From Microbacterium forte (GTDB lineage: Bacteria > Actinomycetota > Actinomycetes > Actinomycetales > Microbacteriaceae), in contig NZ_CP116871.1 in NCBI RefSeq assembly GCF_031885415.1, forward strand, positions 1,922,001 through 1,986,000: a stretch of 64,000 bases of DNA, written 5' to 3'. Each line of letters starts with the position of its first letter. Position 1 is the first letter of the stretch. The notes beneath the pieces were generated by a model. The model did not search any database. It was not told the origin of the DNA and saw nothing but the letters and a program-made list of their open reading frames with translations. Shown here in pieces: positions 37,341 to 45,978 of this stretch. The translations under genes and the position numbers were made by a program.

Positions 37341-37931
37341 TCAGGCGGATGCTGCGGCGGTGGATGCTGAAGTGGACGCCTGAGGAGTGAGGATCCCGGC
37401 GAGGGCGTCGCGGATGAGCTCTTCGTCGAGCGGCTCGTCGTGGATCTGAGAGTGCCAGAGTACGCCGTCGATGAAGACGGCTGCGGCCCTGGCCCTATCC
37501 ACTCCGTGAACGGGGGCGATGAAGCCGACGATCTCGTCGGACCAGAGCCGGGCGAACTGTCGGACGCGCGGGTCGTGCACGGCCGCGGTGACGACGGCAC
37601 GGTCGGCCTGCACCGCACGCGCGTCGTCGAGCCCTCGGCGCACCAGGCGGGCGATCCCCTCGGGCGTCACTCCCTCGATGATCACGGCTTGCCGGGTCGC
37701 GTCGATGCGCGCCTCGATCTCGACGGCCAACGCCCCGATCGCCGCCTCGCGCAGGTCGTCGAGGGTGGCGAAGTACTGGGTCGTCGAGCCGAGTGGAACC
37801 CCGGCGCGCGCGGCGACCTTGCGGTGGGTGAGAGCGTCGACGCCGATCTCGACGATCAGCTCGGCTGCCGCGGTGACGATCTCTCGACGGCGCGCTTCAG
37901 GGTCGCGGCGGCGGCGCGTGCCATCGCTCAT
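37341..37931 (-). CDS. TetR-family repressor of the RND pump
   Basis: 196 residues. The helix-turn-helix is at about residues 14-58 (REIVTAAAELIVEIGVDALTHRKVAARAGVPLGSTTQYF), followed by a ligand domain without a recognised subgroup and a Ser/Thr/Ala tail. It is the first gene of the operon with the RND pump, and two palindromes abut each other 24 bp before its ATG, so autorepression and derepression of the pump by a substrate is the simplest model. Confidence 0.88.
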   Translation of the reverse strand: MSDGTRRRRDPEARRREIVTAAAELIVEIGVDALTHRKVAARAGVPLGSTTQYFATLDDLREAAIGALAVEIEARIDATRQAVIIEGVTPEGIARLVRRGLDDARAVQADRAVVTAAVHDPRVRQFARLWSDEIVGFIAPVHGVDRARAAAVFIDGVLWHSQIHDEPLDEELIRDALAGILTPQASTSASTAAASA

Positions 37932-37954
37932 TCCGGACCCCCAGCGATCACCCC

Positions 37955-37982
37955 TGTACGGGCGTACATGTACTTTTGTACA
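37955..37982. promoter_or_regulatory. Two abutting TGTAC-N4-GTACA operators
   Basis: TGTACGGGCGTACA (37955-37968) and TGTACTTTTGTACA (37969-37982) are both 14-bp palindromes with perfect arms, placed with no gap, 24 bp upstream of the tetR ATG. Confidence 0.8.
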
Positions 37983-38048
37983 TTCTGCATTCCGAACCTG
38001 GGGGTTCGCTCAGGGCGCCGCTGGTGCGACAGCTGCCGCTCGCGCCGC

Positions 38049-39218
38049 CTACTCGACCTGGCCGCGCTCGAAGTAGGCGACGAGGTCTTCGTCCAGTTGA
38101 GGGACCGTGATCGCCGAGCCGTCGCCGCGCAGCGACTCGGTGGCGAGGATTCCGGCCGCCACCGCTTCGCGCGCGGCCACCGGCGAGGTCTCGGTGGCTC
38201 CTCCGTCGCGCACGAAGCGCAGGAACTCGGCGACGAGCAGCGCGTCCGCCCCGTCGTGCCCTGCACCCTCCGACTCGGGGACGAGGAACGTCTCGTCGGC
38301 GTCGGCCGCACCGCGGTGACGGCGGTTCCACAACCTGACCTCGCTGCCGGCGGTGTCGCCGACGTTCTCGATGCGCCCCTCGGTGCCGATCACCGTGTAG
38401 TTGCGCCAGTAGTCGGGTGTGAAGTGGCACTGCTGGTACGAGGCGAGGATGCCACCGGACAGCCGCATGTTGACCATCGAGATGTCCTCGACGTCGATCA
38501 CCGGGTTGAGCCCGGTGAGCGACGTGGGCGGCCAGTTGTCGACGCTGAACCAGTCGGGCATGCGCTCGCCCGTGCGATCCCGCCGGTCGGTGATGTCGCC
38601 GTAGACGCTGAGCTCGCCCATCGCGGCGACCTGCTCGGTGTAGGCACCCGCCAGCCAGTGGATGATGTCAATGTCGTGCGCCCCCTTCTGCAGAAGAAGA
38701 CCTGTGGTCCGGCGGCGGTCGGCGTGCCAGTCCTTGAAGTAGTAGTCGCCTCCGTGCCCGACGAAGTGGCGCACCCACACGGCCTTGACGTCACCGATCC
38801 GGCCGTCCTGGATGAGTCCGCGCATCAGCGTGATCACCGGCATGTGCCGCATGTTGTGGCCAATGTAGAGGCGGCTGCCCGTTCGGCGAGCGGTCTCGAG
38901 CATCGCGTCGGCGTCGGCGAGGTCGATCGCGAGCGGCTTCTCGCAGAACACCGCGACGCCCGCTTCGAGGGCCCGGATGCTGAGCGCCGCATGCGTGTCA
39001 TCCGGCGTCAGCACCATCACAGCATCGACACCCGAGGTGAGCAGCTCGTCGAGCGAGTCGGTGATGAGAGCATCCGGAAGGAGGCGTCGAGCGTCGTCGC
39101 GGGCGCGCTCCGACGGGTCGCAGACCGCGGTGATGCGCGACCCCTGGCCGGGGCGGTGCACCTCCTCGCGCAGTGTGGCGCGCGCGCCGAAGCCGATGAT
39201 TCCGATGGTGAGATCCAC
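38049..39218 (-). CDS. Gfo/Idh/MocA-family oxidoreductase
   Basis: 389 residues: N-terminal Rossmann domain (IGIIGFGARA), the VFCEKPLAIDL motif with the conserved Lys of the family, and the C-terminal alpha/beta domain containing GGDYYFKDWHADRRRT and KGAHDIDIIHWL. These NAD(P)-dependent enzymes oxidise or epimerise sugars, inositols or sugar acids. GTG at 39218 is chosen because AGAAGGA lies 6 nt upstream. It is the last gene of the LacI/ABC operon and probably acts on the imported sugar. Confidence 0.88.
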   Translation of the reverse strand: MDLTIGIIGFGARATLREEVHRPGQGSRITAVCDPSERARDDARRLLPDALITDSLDELLTSGVDAVMVLTPDDTHAALSIRALEAGVAVFCEKPLAIDLADADAMLETARRTGSRLYIGHNMRHMPVITLMRGLIQDGRIGDVKAVWVRHFVGHGGDYYFKDWHADRRRTTGLLLQKGAHDIDIIHWLAGAYTEQVAAMGELSVYGDITDRRDRTGERMPDWFSVDNWPPTSLTGLNPVIDVEDISMVNMRLSGGILASYQQCHFTPDYWRNYTVIGTEGRIENVGDTAGSEVRLWNRRHRGAADADETFLVPESEGAGHDGADALLVAEFLRFVRDGGATETSPVAAREAVAAGILATESLRGDGSAITVPQLDEDLVAYFERGQVE

Positions 39219-39261
39219 GGTGGTCCTTCTGGGAGTAGAGATGTGCGCGCAGACGGCGGCG

Positions 39262-40326
39262 TCAGCGCGAGTGAGAGGAGGGGGCGTCGAGGTCGGTCGA
39301 CGCCCCGGGGAACAGCGACCAGGCGAACTCGTGCAGCTGCCCGGGAGAATCGTCTGCGGCGAGCGCGCGGTCGATGATGATGCGCGCCTGCCTGTCGTAG
39401 AAGTCGGTCGGGCCGACCGTGGTCAGCGTGGGGGCGACGAGCTGCGCGTCAGGGGTGTTGCCGACGCCGATCACGGCGACGTCGTGCGGCACACGGAGCC
39501 CGAGCATGTGCGCCGCGTTGATCGCCGCGATGGCCGCGAAGTCGGTGGTCGCGTAGATCGCAGAAGGCCGGTCGTCCTTCGACAGCAGCTGCACGGCCGC
39601 CGCGAACGCGCTGGCCTGCCCCTCGGTGTATGTGACGGTCCAGTCCGGATCGACCTCGAGGCCGGCACCGTCCATCTTCTCGAGGTACGGCGTGTATCTG
39701 GTGACCTGCGTCGGCGCGAGGCGCACTGCACCCTCGGCGGCGAGACACCCGATCGCCGTGTGCCTCTCGAGCAGGTGCTCCATCGCGAGCTCGCACCCCG
39801 GGATCGCATCCGACCGCACGACGTCGAAGCCCGCGGGTTCGAGGTGCTCCGAGAACACGACGAGCCGCTGCCCGCGCTGCACGAGGTCGGCGAGCTTGCG
39901 CTCGGCATCCTCGTCGATCCCGACGCCGTCGAGATAGGCGACGTCGCTCTCGACCCTGTCCAGGGCCGCATGCCAGTCGCCGTCGGCGAGGATGAGCGTC
40001 GTGAGACCGTGCCTGTTCGCCTCGGCGTTCACGGCGTCGGCCACCGCGAGCGACCACGGGTCGCTCAGCATGTGCAGCGAGAGCTGCACCATGCCGCTGC
40101 GCCCGGTGCGGATCGTCCGCGCGGCGATGTTCGGTCGATAGTTGAGCTCGTCGGCCGCAGCGAGCACCCTGGCCGCGGTGGCCTCGGCGACGCCCGCCCC
40201 CGATGCCGCGCCCGAGCGCCCCGAGAACACGTACGACACCGTGGCCGTCGAGACGCCTGCGCGCTCTGCGACCATCTTCAGGGTCGGCCGCCGTGCGGTC
40301 GCCGACTGCTGCCTGCGCTCTGCCAT
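39262..40326 (-). CDS. LacI-family regulator of sugar operon
   Basis: 354 residues. The LacI helix-turn-helix and hinge are clear (TLKMVAERAGVSTATVSYVFSGR ... LNYRPNIAARTIRTG), with a short insertion (SGAASGAGVAEA) between HTH and hinge. The sugar-binding periplasmic-type domain follows, ending TTVGPTDFYDRQARIIIDRAL. It lies 3 bp after the second permease gene inside the operon it presumably controls; twin operators lie upstream of the binding-protein gene. Confidence 0.88.
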   Translation of the reverse strand: MAERRQQSATARRPTLKMVAERAGVSTATVSYVFSGRSGAASGAGVAEATAARVLAAADELNYRPNIAARTIRTGRSGMVQLSLHMLSDPWSLAVADAVNAEANRHGLTTLILADGDWHAALDRVESDVAYLDGVGIDEDAERKLADLVQRGQRLVVFSEHLEPAGFDVVRSDAIPGCELAMEHLLERHTAIGCLAAEGAVRLAPTQVTRYTPYLEKMDGAGLEVDPDWTVTYTEGQASAFAAAVQLLSKDDRPSAIYATTDFAAIAAINAAHMLGLRVPHDVAVIGVGNTPDAQLVAPTLTTVGPTDFYDRQARIIIDRALAADDSPGQLHEFAWSLFPGASTDLDAPSSHSR

Positions 40327-40329
40327 GGG

Positions 40330-41223
40330 TCAGCCCTTCGATCCGCTGAAGGCGATGCCCTGGATGAACTGCCGCTGCAGGATCATGAAGGTGACCAGCA
40401 TCGGCAGGGTCGCGAGCAGCGCTCCTGCCATCAGCACCGGGTAGTCGGTGCCGTGGATGCCGACGAGCTGCGAGAGCCCGACCGACAGCGGCATCTTGGC
40501 GGGGTCGGTCGTCACGATCAACGGCCAGAGCAGATCGTTCCAGGACCACAGCACAGTGAACACCACGAGAGCGATGATGCCAGGCTTCGCGAGCGGAACC
40601 ATGATCCGCCAGAAGGTCTGCCACGGATTCGCTCCGTCGATGCGGGCCGCCTCCTCGAGTTCCGCGGGCATCGACATGAAGAACTGGCGCATCAGGAACG
40701 TGCCGAATGCACTGAAGATGCCGGGCACGATCAGCGCCTGCAGAGTGTTCAGCCACCCGAGCGCCTGGATGATCTCGTACTGCGGCAGCAGGTACAGCTG
40801 CGAGGGGACCATCAGCACCGACAGGAAGACCACGAACAGGGCGTTGCGGCCGGGGAAAGGGATGCGGGCGAAGGCATAGCCGGCCATCGTGCACAGCACG
40901 ACCTGCCCGACCGTGCGCCCTACAGTGAGCAGCACCGAGTTGGCGAACATCTGCGCGAAGGGCATCGACTCGAAGACCTCGCCGAAGTTCGTGAACACCC
41001 ACTCGCGCGGCAGCAGGCTCGGCGGCACCTGCGCCGAGTCGGACAGCGTCTTGAACGAGGTCAGCAGCTGCCAGATGAACGGGAAGACCATGAGGATCGC
41101 GCCGACGAGGAGCACGACGTGGACGATCCAGAGCCCCCTGTTGCGAGGCTTTCCGGGACGGGCGGCCGAGCGACCGGTCGGAGCGCCGACGATGGCACGC
41201 GTGTCGAGCGAGACGTCACTCAT
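40330..41223 (-). CDS. Carbohydrate ABC transporter permease (MalG-like)
   Basis: 297 residues, six membrane helices, with the ABC EAA loop near EEAARIDGANPWQTFWRIMVPLAKPG that docks on the ATPase, and the MalG-type tail FIQGIAFSGSKG. It pairs with the permease at 41216-42175, which it overlaps by 8 bp. No ATPase is encoded here, so a shared MsiK-type ATPase elsewhere is likely, as usual in actinobacteria. Confidence 0.9.
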   Translation of the reverse strand: MSDVSLDTRAIVGAPTGRSAARPGKPRNRGLWIVHVVLLVGAILMVFPFIWQLLTSFKTLSDSAQVPPSLLPREWVFTNFGEVFESMPFAQMFANSVLLTVGRTVGQVVLCTMAGYAFARIPFPGRNALFVVFLSVLMVPSQLYLLPQYEIIQALGWLNTLQALIVPGIFSAFGTFLMRQFFMSMPAELEEAARIDGANPWQTFWRIMVPLAKPGIIALVVFTVLWSWNDLLWPLIVTTDPAKMPLSVGLSQLVGIHGTDYPVLMAGALLATLPMLVTFMILQRQFIQGIAFSGSKG

Positions 41224-42175
41224 AGTGCACCCACTTCTTCTGCAGACGGAACTGCACGACCGTGAGCACGAGGATGATCACGAGCAGCAGGAAGGCGATG
41301 GCGGCGGCGTACCCCCGGTCGTTGTCGAGGAACCCCGCTTCGTAGAACAGGTAGACGACCGTGCGGGTGTTGGGCATGGCCGGGTTGCTGCGGCCGAGCA
41401 TCATGTAGATGAGGTCGAACACCTGCAGCGCGCCGATCACGCTGATGACACTGACGAAGAAGATCGACGGCGACAGCAGCGGGATGGTGATGGAGAAGAA
41501 CTTGCGCACCGGTCCCGCACCGTCGAGGTCGGCCGCCTCCATGATCGTGTCGGGAATGCCCTGGAGGCCGGCGAGGAAGATGACGATGTTGGTGCCGAGA
41601 CCCGCCCAGATGCCGACGACCGCGATGGCGACGAGGGCGGTGTTCGGGTCGGTGAGCCAGCTGCGGCCCTCGATGCCGACCGAGCCGAGGGCTGCGTTGA
41701 GCACGCCGTAGTCGCCGTTGTAGATCATGCGCCACACCAGCGCGATCGCGGCGGGCATCGTCACGACCGGGATGAAGTAGAGCGTGCGGTAGGCGCTGCG
41801 CCCCTTGAGCCCCGCGGTGTTCAGCAGCGCGGCGATGCCCACGGCGAGCGGGATGCCGATGAGGGCGATCACCGTGTAGAGCGCGGTGTTGCGCAGGGCG
41901 CCGATCAGCTCGGGGTCTTGGAACAGGCGGGCGTAGTTCTCCATCCCCACCCATTCGGAGCCGCCGAAGGGGCCGGACTTCGTGAAGGAGATGATGAGCG
42001 TGCGCACCGTCGGCCACAGGTAGAAGACGGCGATGCCGAGTGCGGTCGGCCCGAGGAAGACGAGAGCCCACCACGGGGAGGCACCGGGATTGCGTCGCCG
42101 GCGGCGGATGCCGGGGCTCGAGGCCTCCGGCATCCGCTCTGCCTGGGCGCGCGCGGGTGACGCGACGACGGTCAT
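41216..42175 (-). CDS. Carbohydrate ABC transporter permease (MalF-like)
   Basis: 319 residues. A basic N-terminus (RRRRNPG) precedes six helices; the EAA loop is MEAADLDGAGPVRKFFSITIPLLSP. It forms the import channel with the MalG-like partner. It lies 6 bp after the binding protein gene and overlaps the next permease gene by 8 bp. Confidence 0.9.
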   Translation of the reverse strand: MTVVASPARAQAERMPEASSPGIRRRRRNPGASPWWALVFLGPTALGIAVFYLWPTVRTLIISFTKSGPFGGSEWVGMENYARLFQDPELIGALRNTALYTVIALIGIPLAVGIAALLNTAGLKGRSAYRTLYFIPVVTMPAAIALVWRMIYNGDYGVLNAALGSVGIEGRSWLTDPNTALVAIAVVGIWAGLGTNIVIFLAGLQGIPDTIMEAADLDGAGPVRKFFSITIPLLSPSIFFVSVISVIGALQVFDLIYMMLGRSNPAMPNTRTVVYLFYEAGFLDNDRGYAAAIAFLLLVIILVLTVVQFRLQKKWVHYE

Positions 42176-42181
42176 GTCCGG

Positions 42182-43453
42182 TTACTCCTGCTCGGCGTCC
42201 AGCGCGGTCTGCATCTGCTCGGCCAGGTCCTTCAGGCCCTCTGCGGGGGCGACGGCGCCCGACCACACCTGCGAGAGCACCTCGCTCTCGATGCTGGTCC
42301 ACGCGGACGTGTTCTTCGAGACCGGGTAGGGCACCGCGGAATCGAGCGCGTCGATGTAGACCTGCAGGTCGTACTGCGGCAGTGCGTCGACCCACCCCTG
42401 CTGGGTGCCGTTGAATGCGGGGATCACCGTGCCGGTCTCCGCCTGGATCTCGGCGGCCTCTTCGCCGCTGGCGAAGGCCGCGAACGCCTTGGCCTCTGCG
42501 ACGTGCGGGCTCTTCGCGTTGGCGACGTTGCCCACGCCGTGGATCACGCTCTGGTTGCCCTCGGGGCCCTCGGGCAGCGGCGCCACGTCGACCTTGTCGG
42601 CGATGTCGGCGTTGTCTCCGTAGGCGATGGCGGCCCACGAACCGTTCTGGAACATGGCGACCTTGCCCGAGAGGAAGAAGTCCTCGGGGTTGGTGTCGGT
42701 CATCTGCTGCGCTGTCGGCGAGGAACCGGCCTCGATGAGGTCGGTCCACAGCTCGATGCCGGCGAGCGCCTCGGGCGAGCCGTAGCCGCTCTCGGTCCCG
42801 TCTGCCGAGATGACCTCGCCACCTGCCTGGGCGATCGAGTTGTAGAAGTTCTCCTGCCCGTACTGGCTGGCTGCGACACCGAACTGCCCCGTGGCAGGGT
42901 CGGTCAGCGCGGCGGCCGCCGCGGTGAAGTCATCCCAGGTCCAGCCTGCGCTCGGGTACTCGACGCCGGCCGCGTCGAAGAGCCCTTTGTTGTACCAGAG
43001 GGCGACGGTGTCGAAGTCCTTGGGAGCGCCGTAGAGCTTTCCGTCGAAGGTGTAGAGGTCGATGAGGCCCTGCGGGTAGTCGGCGGCATCCACCCCCGCA
43101 TCGTCCAGCGGCGCGAGCTGGCCGTTCGAGGCGTAGAGCTGGAAGTTCGGGCCGTTCATCCAGAACACGTCGGCCGCGGATCCGCCGGTGGCCGCGGTCT
43201 GGAGCTTGGTGAAGTACTCCTTGTAGGGCGTCACCTGGATGTCGATCGTGACGTTCGGGTTCTCCTTCTCGAACGCCGCGGCGATGTCCTCCATGGCGGG
43301 CTTCTGGTTCTCGTCCCAGATGGCGTAGCTGAGGGTGACATCGCCGCCGGACGAGCTCGCGCCCCCGGCCGACGACGAGCAGGCGCTGAGCGCGAGGACG
43401 GCTGCCGCGGAGGCGGCGAGGGCGCCGAGGGCGCGGGGGGAAGTGCGGGGCAT
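42182..43453 (-). CDS. Sugar ABC transporter substrate-binding lipoprotein
   Basis: 423 residues. Lipoprotein signal with lipobox ALSACSS (Cys about residue 26), then a family-1 extracellular solute-binding protein: YAIWDENQKPAMEDI, KEYFTKLQTAATGGSAADVFW, YNKGLFDAAGVEYP, LSGKVAMFQNGSWA. It captures a mono- or oligosaccharide outside the cell and delivers it to the permease pair. ATG at 43453 follows GAAGGAG. First gene of the operon; two LacI-type operators sit 50-80 bp upstream. Confidence 0.92.
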   Translation of the reverse strand: MPRTSPRALGALAASAAAVLALSACSSSAGGASSSGGDVTLSYAIWDENQKPAMEDIAAAFEKENPNVTIDIQVTPYKEYFTKLQTAATGGSAADVFWMNGPNFQLYASNGQLAPLDDAGVDAADYPQGLIDLYTFDGKLYGAPKDFDTVALWYNKGLFDAAGVEYPSAGWTWDDFTAAAAALTDPATGQFGVAASQYGQENFYNSIAQAGGEVISADGTESGYGSPEALAGIELWTDLIEAGSSPTAQQMTDTNPEDFFLSGKVAMFQNGSWAAIAYGDNADIADKVDVAPLPEGPEGNQSVIHGVGNVANAKSPHVAEAKAFAAFASGEEAAEIQAETGTVIPAFNGTQQGWVDALPQYDLQVYIDALDSAVPYPVSKNTSAWTSIESEVLSQVWSGAVAPAEGLKDLAEQMQTALDAEQE

Positions 43454-43504
43454 CGGTGTCTCCTTCGACGGGTGCAGGGGATCGTCACTGCGTCGGATTC
43501 TCGT

Positions 43505-43533
43505 GTTAAACGATTAGCAGTTAAACGATTAGC
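43505..43533. promoter_or_regulatory. Twin LacI-type operators
   Basis: GTTAAACGATTAGC occurs twice (43505-43518 and 43520-43533), a 15-bp direct repeat. Each has a central CG with near-symmetrical TAA/TTA arms, the usual LacI-family layout. It lies upstream of the binding-protein gene. Confidence 0.7.
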
Positions 43534-43610
43534 AAGGAGACTAGCCCGGTGCGGACGATCGGGTCAAGCATCAATCTCAGCGCGAGGCGGACAGACCCTC
43601 GTCGTCGTCG

Positions 43611-43970
43611 TCAGAGCATCGAGCCGAGCGCGATCCCCAGCCCTGCCGCGAGCAGACCGAGCAGCAGCATCCCCACGGCATTGAACGCGGATGCCGTTCG
43701 CTCGCCGTCGCGCCACAGCGCGACCGTGTCGAGCATCGCCGTGCTGAACGTGGTGTATCCCCCGAGCAGACCGGCTCCGAGGAGGAAGGCGCCGTCAGGA
43801 AGCGCCGCGGTGATGACGCCCAATGCGAACGACCCGCTGAGGTTCACGAGGAGTATGCCCCACGGGAAGCGCCGACCCGCGACCCTCGCGACACCGAGGT
43901 CGACGAGATGGCGCAGCGCTGCTCCCACGCCTCCGGCGAGTGCGGCTCCGATGAACAGCAGCGGGCTCAT
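43611..43970 (-). CDS. crcB: Fluoride channel CrcB (Fluc), second subunit
   Basis: 119 residues, four membrane helices. The Fluc motifs are visible: GAALRHLVD near the N-terminus, GILLVNLSGSFALG with the conserved Asn, and GGYTTFSTAMLDT with the Phe-Ser-Thr segment lining the fluoride path. ATG at 43970 overlaps the stop of the partner gene by 4 bp. Adjacent crcB genes encode two halves of opposite orientation that form a heterodimeric F- exporter channel. Confidence 0.92.
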   Translation of the reverse strand: MSPLLFIGAALAGGVGAALRHLVDLGVARVAGRRFPWGILLVNLSGSFALGVITAALPDGAFLLGAGLLGGYTTFSTAMLDTVALWRDGERTASAFNAVGMLLLGLLAAGLGIALGSML

Positions 43971-44359
43971 GCGGCTGCTGCTCCGTCGAGGCGGGCGGGC
44001 GGACGAGGTCGGCCGAGACGCAGCCCCGCCGCGGCCGCGGCAAGGCCGAGAACGAGACTGGCCGCGGCGTAGACGAAGGCGAGCAGCGGAGCATCCGCCC
44101 AGAGTTCCACCGCACCGGTCATGAACGCGCTGTAGGTCGTGAAGCCGCCGAGCACACCGGTGCCGAGGAACACCCGCAGGCCCGTGGTCTGCGGCAGCCG
44201 AGCGGCGAGGATGCCGATCAGCAGCGCCCCGAGCACGTTGACGGTGAGGGTGGCGACCGGGAAGCCTCCGGCATCCGGAATCCAGAGCGCGACCGCGAGC
44301 CGCGCCGCCGTGCCTATGCTGCCTCCCACGAAGACCAGGAGGAGGCTGCGGAGAGTCAC
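43967..44359 (-). CDS. crcB: Fluoride channel CrcB (Fluc), first subunit
   Basis: 130 residues, four helices: GGSIGTAARLAVALW, VATLTVNVLGALLIG, and GVLGGFTTYSAFMTGAVE hold the Fluc signatures. The C-terminus is basic. GTG at 44359 with TAGAGT ending 6 nt upstream. No fluoride riboswitch pattern can be fitted in the 86 bp to the divergent FAD gene. Confidence 0.92.
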   Translation of the reverse strand: MTLRSLLLVFVGGSIGTAARLAVALWIPDAGGFPVATLTVNVLGALLIGILAARLPQTTGLRVFLGTGVLGGFTTYSAFMTGAVELWADAPLLAFVYAAASLVLGLAAAAAGLRLGRPRPPARLDGAAAA

Positions 44360-44365
44360 GCGACA

Positions 44366-44371
44366 ACTCTA
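44366..44371 (-). promoter_or_regulatory. -10 hexamer TAGAGT, leaderless pattern (crcB)
   Basis: Reverse-strand TAGAGT ends 6 nt before the GTG at 44359. Confidence 0.5.
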
Positions 44372-44445
44372 GTCGCGCCGTTGCAACGCATCCGCTGATT
44401 GTCAACCGGGTGTGGTTGCGCGGCGTCTGGGCGAAGACTGACGCC

Positions 44446-45975
44446 ATGAAGCCACTGTGGAAGCTCGACCGGACCCCGCCCATCGGCACACCGTTCGATC
44501 CCGGCGCACGGCACGACGTGATCATCGTCGGTGCGGGCCTCACCGGCCTCACCACCGCGGTCATGCTCACGCGAGCGGGGCTCGACGTGGCGGTGATCGA
44601 GGCGGGGGAGGTCGCCGAGCTGGCGACCGGCGGCAACACCGGCAAGCTCACCCTGCTGCAGGGCAAGCGGCTCGCCGAGATCCGCAGGCACCACTCCGCT
44701 TCCCTCGTGCAGGCGTACGTCGAAGGCAACCGCGAGGGCATGGACTGGCTGGTCGGCTTCGCCGACCACTCAGGCGTCTCGTACGAGCGGCGAGCCGACC
44801 ACTCCTACGCGCAGGATCCGAACGGCGTCGACTCGGTGCGCGCGGTGCACGAGGCGGCGCGCGAAGCGGGCCTCGCGACCAGGGTGCTCACTCGGGAGGA
44901 GCTCTCGGAGGCGGCATTCCCCGTCGTCAGCGCCGTCGCGCTCGACGACCAGGTGACCATCGACCCTGCGCTCGTGACGCAGGCGCTCGCCGAGGAGCTG
45001 CTCGCGACCGGCGGCACGTTGCACACGGGAACCCGGGTCACCGCCACCCACGTCCTTCCCGAGCCGCGCGTCGAGACCCCGGTCGGGCCCATGTTCGCGG
45101 AGCACATCGTGATCGCGACGGGCTATCCGATCCTCGACCGCGGGCTGTACTTCGCGAAGATGCGCGCCTTCCGGTCCTACTGCGTCTCGTTCCGCGTCGC
45201 AGGCGACGTGCCGGAGTCGACCTTCATCTCGCTCGACTCCCCCAGCAGGTCGATCCGTCCGGTCTCGCCCGCCGACGGCCCCGGCGGCACGGCGCAGCTC
45301 ATCGTCGGCGGCAACGGGCATCCGGTCGGGCGCTCCGACAGCGAGGCCGCCGCGGTCGACGATCTGATCGACTGGACGAAGCAGTACTTTCCGGATGCCG
45401 AGGAGACACACCGCTGGTCGGCGCAGGACTACGAGTCGCACAACCAGATCCCGTTCGTGGGTGCGATGCCACGAGGATTCGGCAGCATCCGCTTCGCGAC
45501 CGGCTACGCCAAATGGGGGCTGTCGAACGCGCCGGCCGCTGCTCTGCGTCTGACCGCAGAGATCCTCGGCGCCCACTGGCACGATCGGCCGTCGTGGATG
45601 GTCAAGCTCGGCACGAGGCTGACGGTGCCGGCCGATCTCGCCCGAGGAGCCGCAGAAGGAGCGAAGGTCGCGGCCGCCGCGACGAGCGGATGGGTCGAGG
45701 CCGAGCGCAACCCCGTGCCGGTTCCGAAGCCGGCGGAGGGCGAGGGTGTGGTCGCCAACCGCAGCGGACGCCCGGTCGGAATCTCGACGGTCGACGGAGT
45801 CACCCGCGCGGTCTCGGCCGTCTGCCCGCACCTCGGCGGAGTGCTCGACTGGAACGATGCCGAGTGCACCTGGGACTGCCCGCTGCACGCCTCTCGGTTC
45901 GCTGCCGACGGCACCCGCATCGAGGGTCCGGCGCTGCAGGATCTGAAGGTCCTCCCCCGCAAGAGCGGGGGCTGA
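44446..45975 (+). CDS. FAD-dependent oxidoreductase with C-terminal Rieske domain
   Basis: 509 residues. An N-terminal DAO-type FAD domain (VIIVGAGLTGLTTAVML, residues ~25-41) runs to about residue 380. A C-terminal Rieske [2Fe-2S] domain has CPHLGG and CPLHASRF, the two Cys-His pairs of the cluster. This fusion is found in many bacteria as a presumed amine or glycine-oxidase-like enzyme of unknown substrate, with the iron-sulfur cluster as an added electron relay. ATG at 44446 is chosen from the alignment of the FAD motif; the upstream sequence offers only a weak AAGACT 6 nt before the start. It meets the nitroreductase gene tail to tail with 3 bp between stops. Confidence 0.88.
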   Translation: MKPLWKLDRTPPIGTPFDPGARHDVIIVGAGLTGLTTAVMLTRAGLDVAVIEAGEVAELATGGNTGKLTLLQGKRLAEIRRHHSASLVQAYVEGNREGMDWLVGFADHSGVSYERRADHSYAQDPNGVDSVRAVHEAAREAGLATRVLTREELSEAAFPVVSAVALDDQVTIDPALVTQALAEELLATGGTLHTGTRVTATHVLPEPRVETPVGPMFAEHIVIATGYPILDRGLYFAKMRAFRSYCVSFRVAGDVPESTFISLDSPSRSIRPVSPADGPGGTAQLIVGGNGHPVGRSDSEAAAVDDLIDWTKQYFPDAEETHRWSAQDYESHNQIPFVGAMPRGFGSIRFATGYAKWGLSNAPAAALRLTAEILGAHWHDRPSWMVKLGTRLTVPADLARGAAEGAKVAAAATSGWVEAERNPVPVPKPAEGEGVVANRSGRPVGISTVDGVTRAVSAVCPHLGGVLDWNDAECTWDCPLHASRFAADGTRIEGPALQDLKVLPRKSGG

Positions 45976-45978
45976 CGC

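Noticed and set aside
44360..44445. Fluoride riboswitch before crcB
   Set aside because: Only 86 bp separate the divergent genes, and the crcB promoter hexamer lies 6 nt before the start, leaving no leader.
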